A stretch of 64,000 nt of DNA from Melanocharis versteri (Eukaryota; Chordata; Aves; Passeriformes; Melanocharitidae), in contig VZTG01009228.1 in the NCBI GenBank assembly GCA_013397845.1, forward strand, positions 176,133 to 240,132, given 5' to 3'. The position numbers and the translations under genes are program-made. The notes beneath the pieces are model-generated. The model saw only the letters and a program-made list of their open reading frames with translations, was not told the DNA's origin and did no database searches. Positions 63,230 through 64,000 of this stretch are shown here, piece after piece (the stretch's first letter is position 1; every line of letters begins with the position of its first letter).

Positions 63230-64000
63230 ATGCTGCCTCCTCCCGTTACCAGGGCCTCGAAGTTGCCGAGACCTCTACTTTCCTTCGGCATCCAAAGCAA
63301 ACACCAAAATAGCCTTCGGTGATTCGGTGAGTGACGCAAGGAGAACGAAATAATCAATGTTAATTATCCCGTTAAAACAGAAGTCCGAACCCAAACTGAG
63401 CACCCGTGCACGGGGTTACGCGGGTGACAGCCCTACGCAGGAATACCTGGCACTCTGCAAGGCGTCATGCTCGGGCGGAAAAAGCCTTCCGGAAAATAAA
63501 AGCGCGTATCCCATGCTCTCACCTCGGCACTCGCCCGCTCACACAGCCCTGCGCGAAGCCTGGGTCCTCTCTCTCTCCCAGAAGTTTGCGACCGACGCTG
63601 CCCAAGGGTCGCCCTACAAACCAGCAGCGGAAAAGCCGGGCCAAAAAGATAAAGGGGATTAGGCGGGCATTACTTCCACTGACCTATATACTGCCCTCAG
63701 CCCGCGGCGGCCCTGCGGCAGACGGCAGCTGCTCGGCTGGGGGGACACCGGCCCGACAGCCCGCNGGCCACCCAGGTAAATCGCCGCCCGTGACGGGACA
63801 GCGGGGCCGCAGTTAATCCCTCGGACGGGAGCGCCCTCACGCCCGCCCGCCCCGAAGGCTCCGTCCCCTCAGGGCGGGCATCTTGCCCCGCGCCCCCCCC
63901 GCTCCCTCACAGCGGGCGGCCCCGGCTCGGCACCGGCCACCGAGTTGGTGTAAGTGGGGCCGGGCCGTGAGTCAGAGCGGCGGGGGGGAGGCGGCGCCCG
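63230..64000. promoter_or_regulatory. CpG island, probable FHIP1A promoter and first exon
   Basis: Base composition changes sharply here from AT-rich to GC-rich with frequent CpG, and the island continues past the right edge. It lies upstream of the minus-strand FHIP1A leader, as expected for its promoter. On the minus strand, CGAG|GTGAGA at 63523/63522 is a good donor for a non-coding first exon. Visible motifs include an ETS-type core CCGGAA at 63489-63494 and an AP-1-type TGAGTCA at 63968-63974. A plus-strand donor-like CCAG|GTAAAT lies at 63775/63776, so a divergent transcript is possible. There is one ambiguous base (n) at 63765. No transcription start can be fixed from sequence alone. 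Confidence 0.6.

Larger units (their letters stand above)
17852..63522 (-). other. FHIP1A: Inferred FHIP1A intron 1 (about 45.7 kb)
   Basis: The acceptor at 17852-17853 shows that an upstream exon exists. The nearest plausible donor in a promoter-like setting is CGAG|GTGAGA at 63523/63522 in the CpG island. The interval contains CR1 copies at about 30235-30740, 50395-50460, 54440-54512 and 59998-60530, low-complexity tracts, and GC-elevated patches near 24.6-24.8, 29.2-29.6, 33.7-33.9 and 41.4-41.7 kb. It also holds an exon-like segment at 59654-59750. Most of 17.9-24.5, 25-29, 31-33.5, 34-39.5, 42-46.5, 47-49, 52-54 and 55-58.9 kb is featureless AT-rich sequence to my eye. Additional alternative leader exons may be hidden in it. 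The donor choice is an inference. Confidence 0.5.

Noticed and set aside
63406..63816. 136-codon plus-strand frame in the CpG island
   Set aside because: Long open frames arise by chance in GC-rich DNA; the peptide is low-complexity, crosses the ambiguous base and shows no domain.

Overview
This window looks like vertebrate nuclear DNA, most likely from a bird. It is AT-rich and intron-dominated, with one spliced gene. The recognisable interspersed repeats are fragments of CR1, the dominant LINE family of avian genomes; I see no Alu, B1 or L1-like element. There are no operons, tRNA or rRNA genes, or CRISPR arrays. The species cannot be told from the sequence.

The one gene I can support is FHIP1A (formerly FAM160A1), encoded on the minus strand. 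It belongs to the family of FTS- and Hook-interacting proteins, which link AKTIP/FTS and the HOOK proteins to dynein-driven endosome transport. Four coding exons lie in the left quarter of the window, in transcript order: 17720-17619 (start codon, 34 codons), 16223-15597 (209 codons), 10890-10732 (53 codons) and 8552-8466 (29 codons). All four end on codon boundaries and have canonical AG/GT flanks. Together they give the first 325 residues; the rest of the protein must lie beyond the left edge. The ATG-containing exon has 131 nt of 5' UTR behind a good splice acceptor (17852-17853). This implies at least one more upstream non-coding exon, and the CpG island at 63.2-64.0 kb is the natural candidate for promoter and exon 1. 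If so, intron 1 is about 45.7 kb.

Layout: 1-8465 is intron after the last visible exon, with CR1 fragments at 5.3-5.6 kb and 7.7 kb. 8466-17851 holds the four exons and their introns. 17852 to about 63.2 kb is intron 1, with CR1 copies at 30.2 kb (+) and 60.0 kb (-), degraded CR1 pieces at 50.4 and 54.4 kb, low-complexity tracts, a small minisatellite at 39.8 kb, a few GC-elevated patches and one unexplained exon-like segment at 59.65 kb. 63.2-64.0 kb is a CpG island running off the right edge.

I found no clear previously undescribed system. The observations most worth checking are the exon-like segment near 59.7 kb, which has splice signals on both strands; the two tiny upstream ORFs in the FHIP1A leader; and the possibility that the CpG island is a bidirectional promoter.
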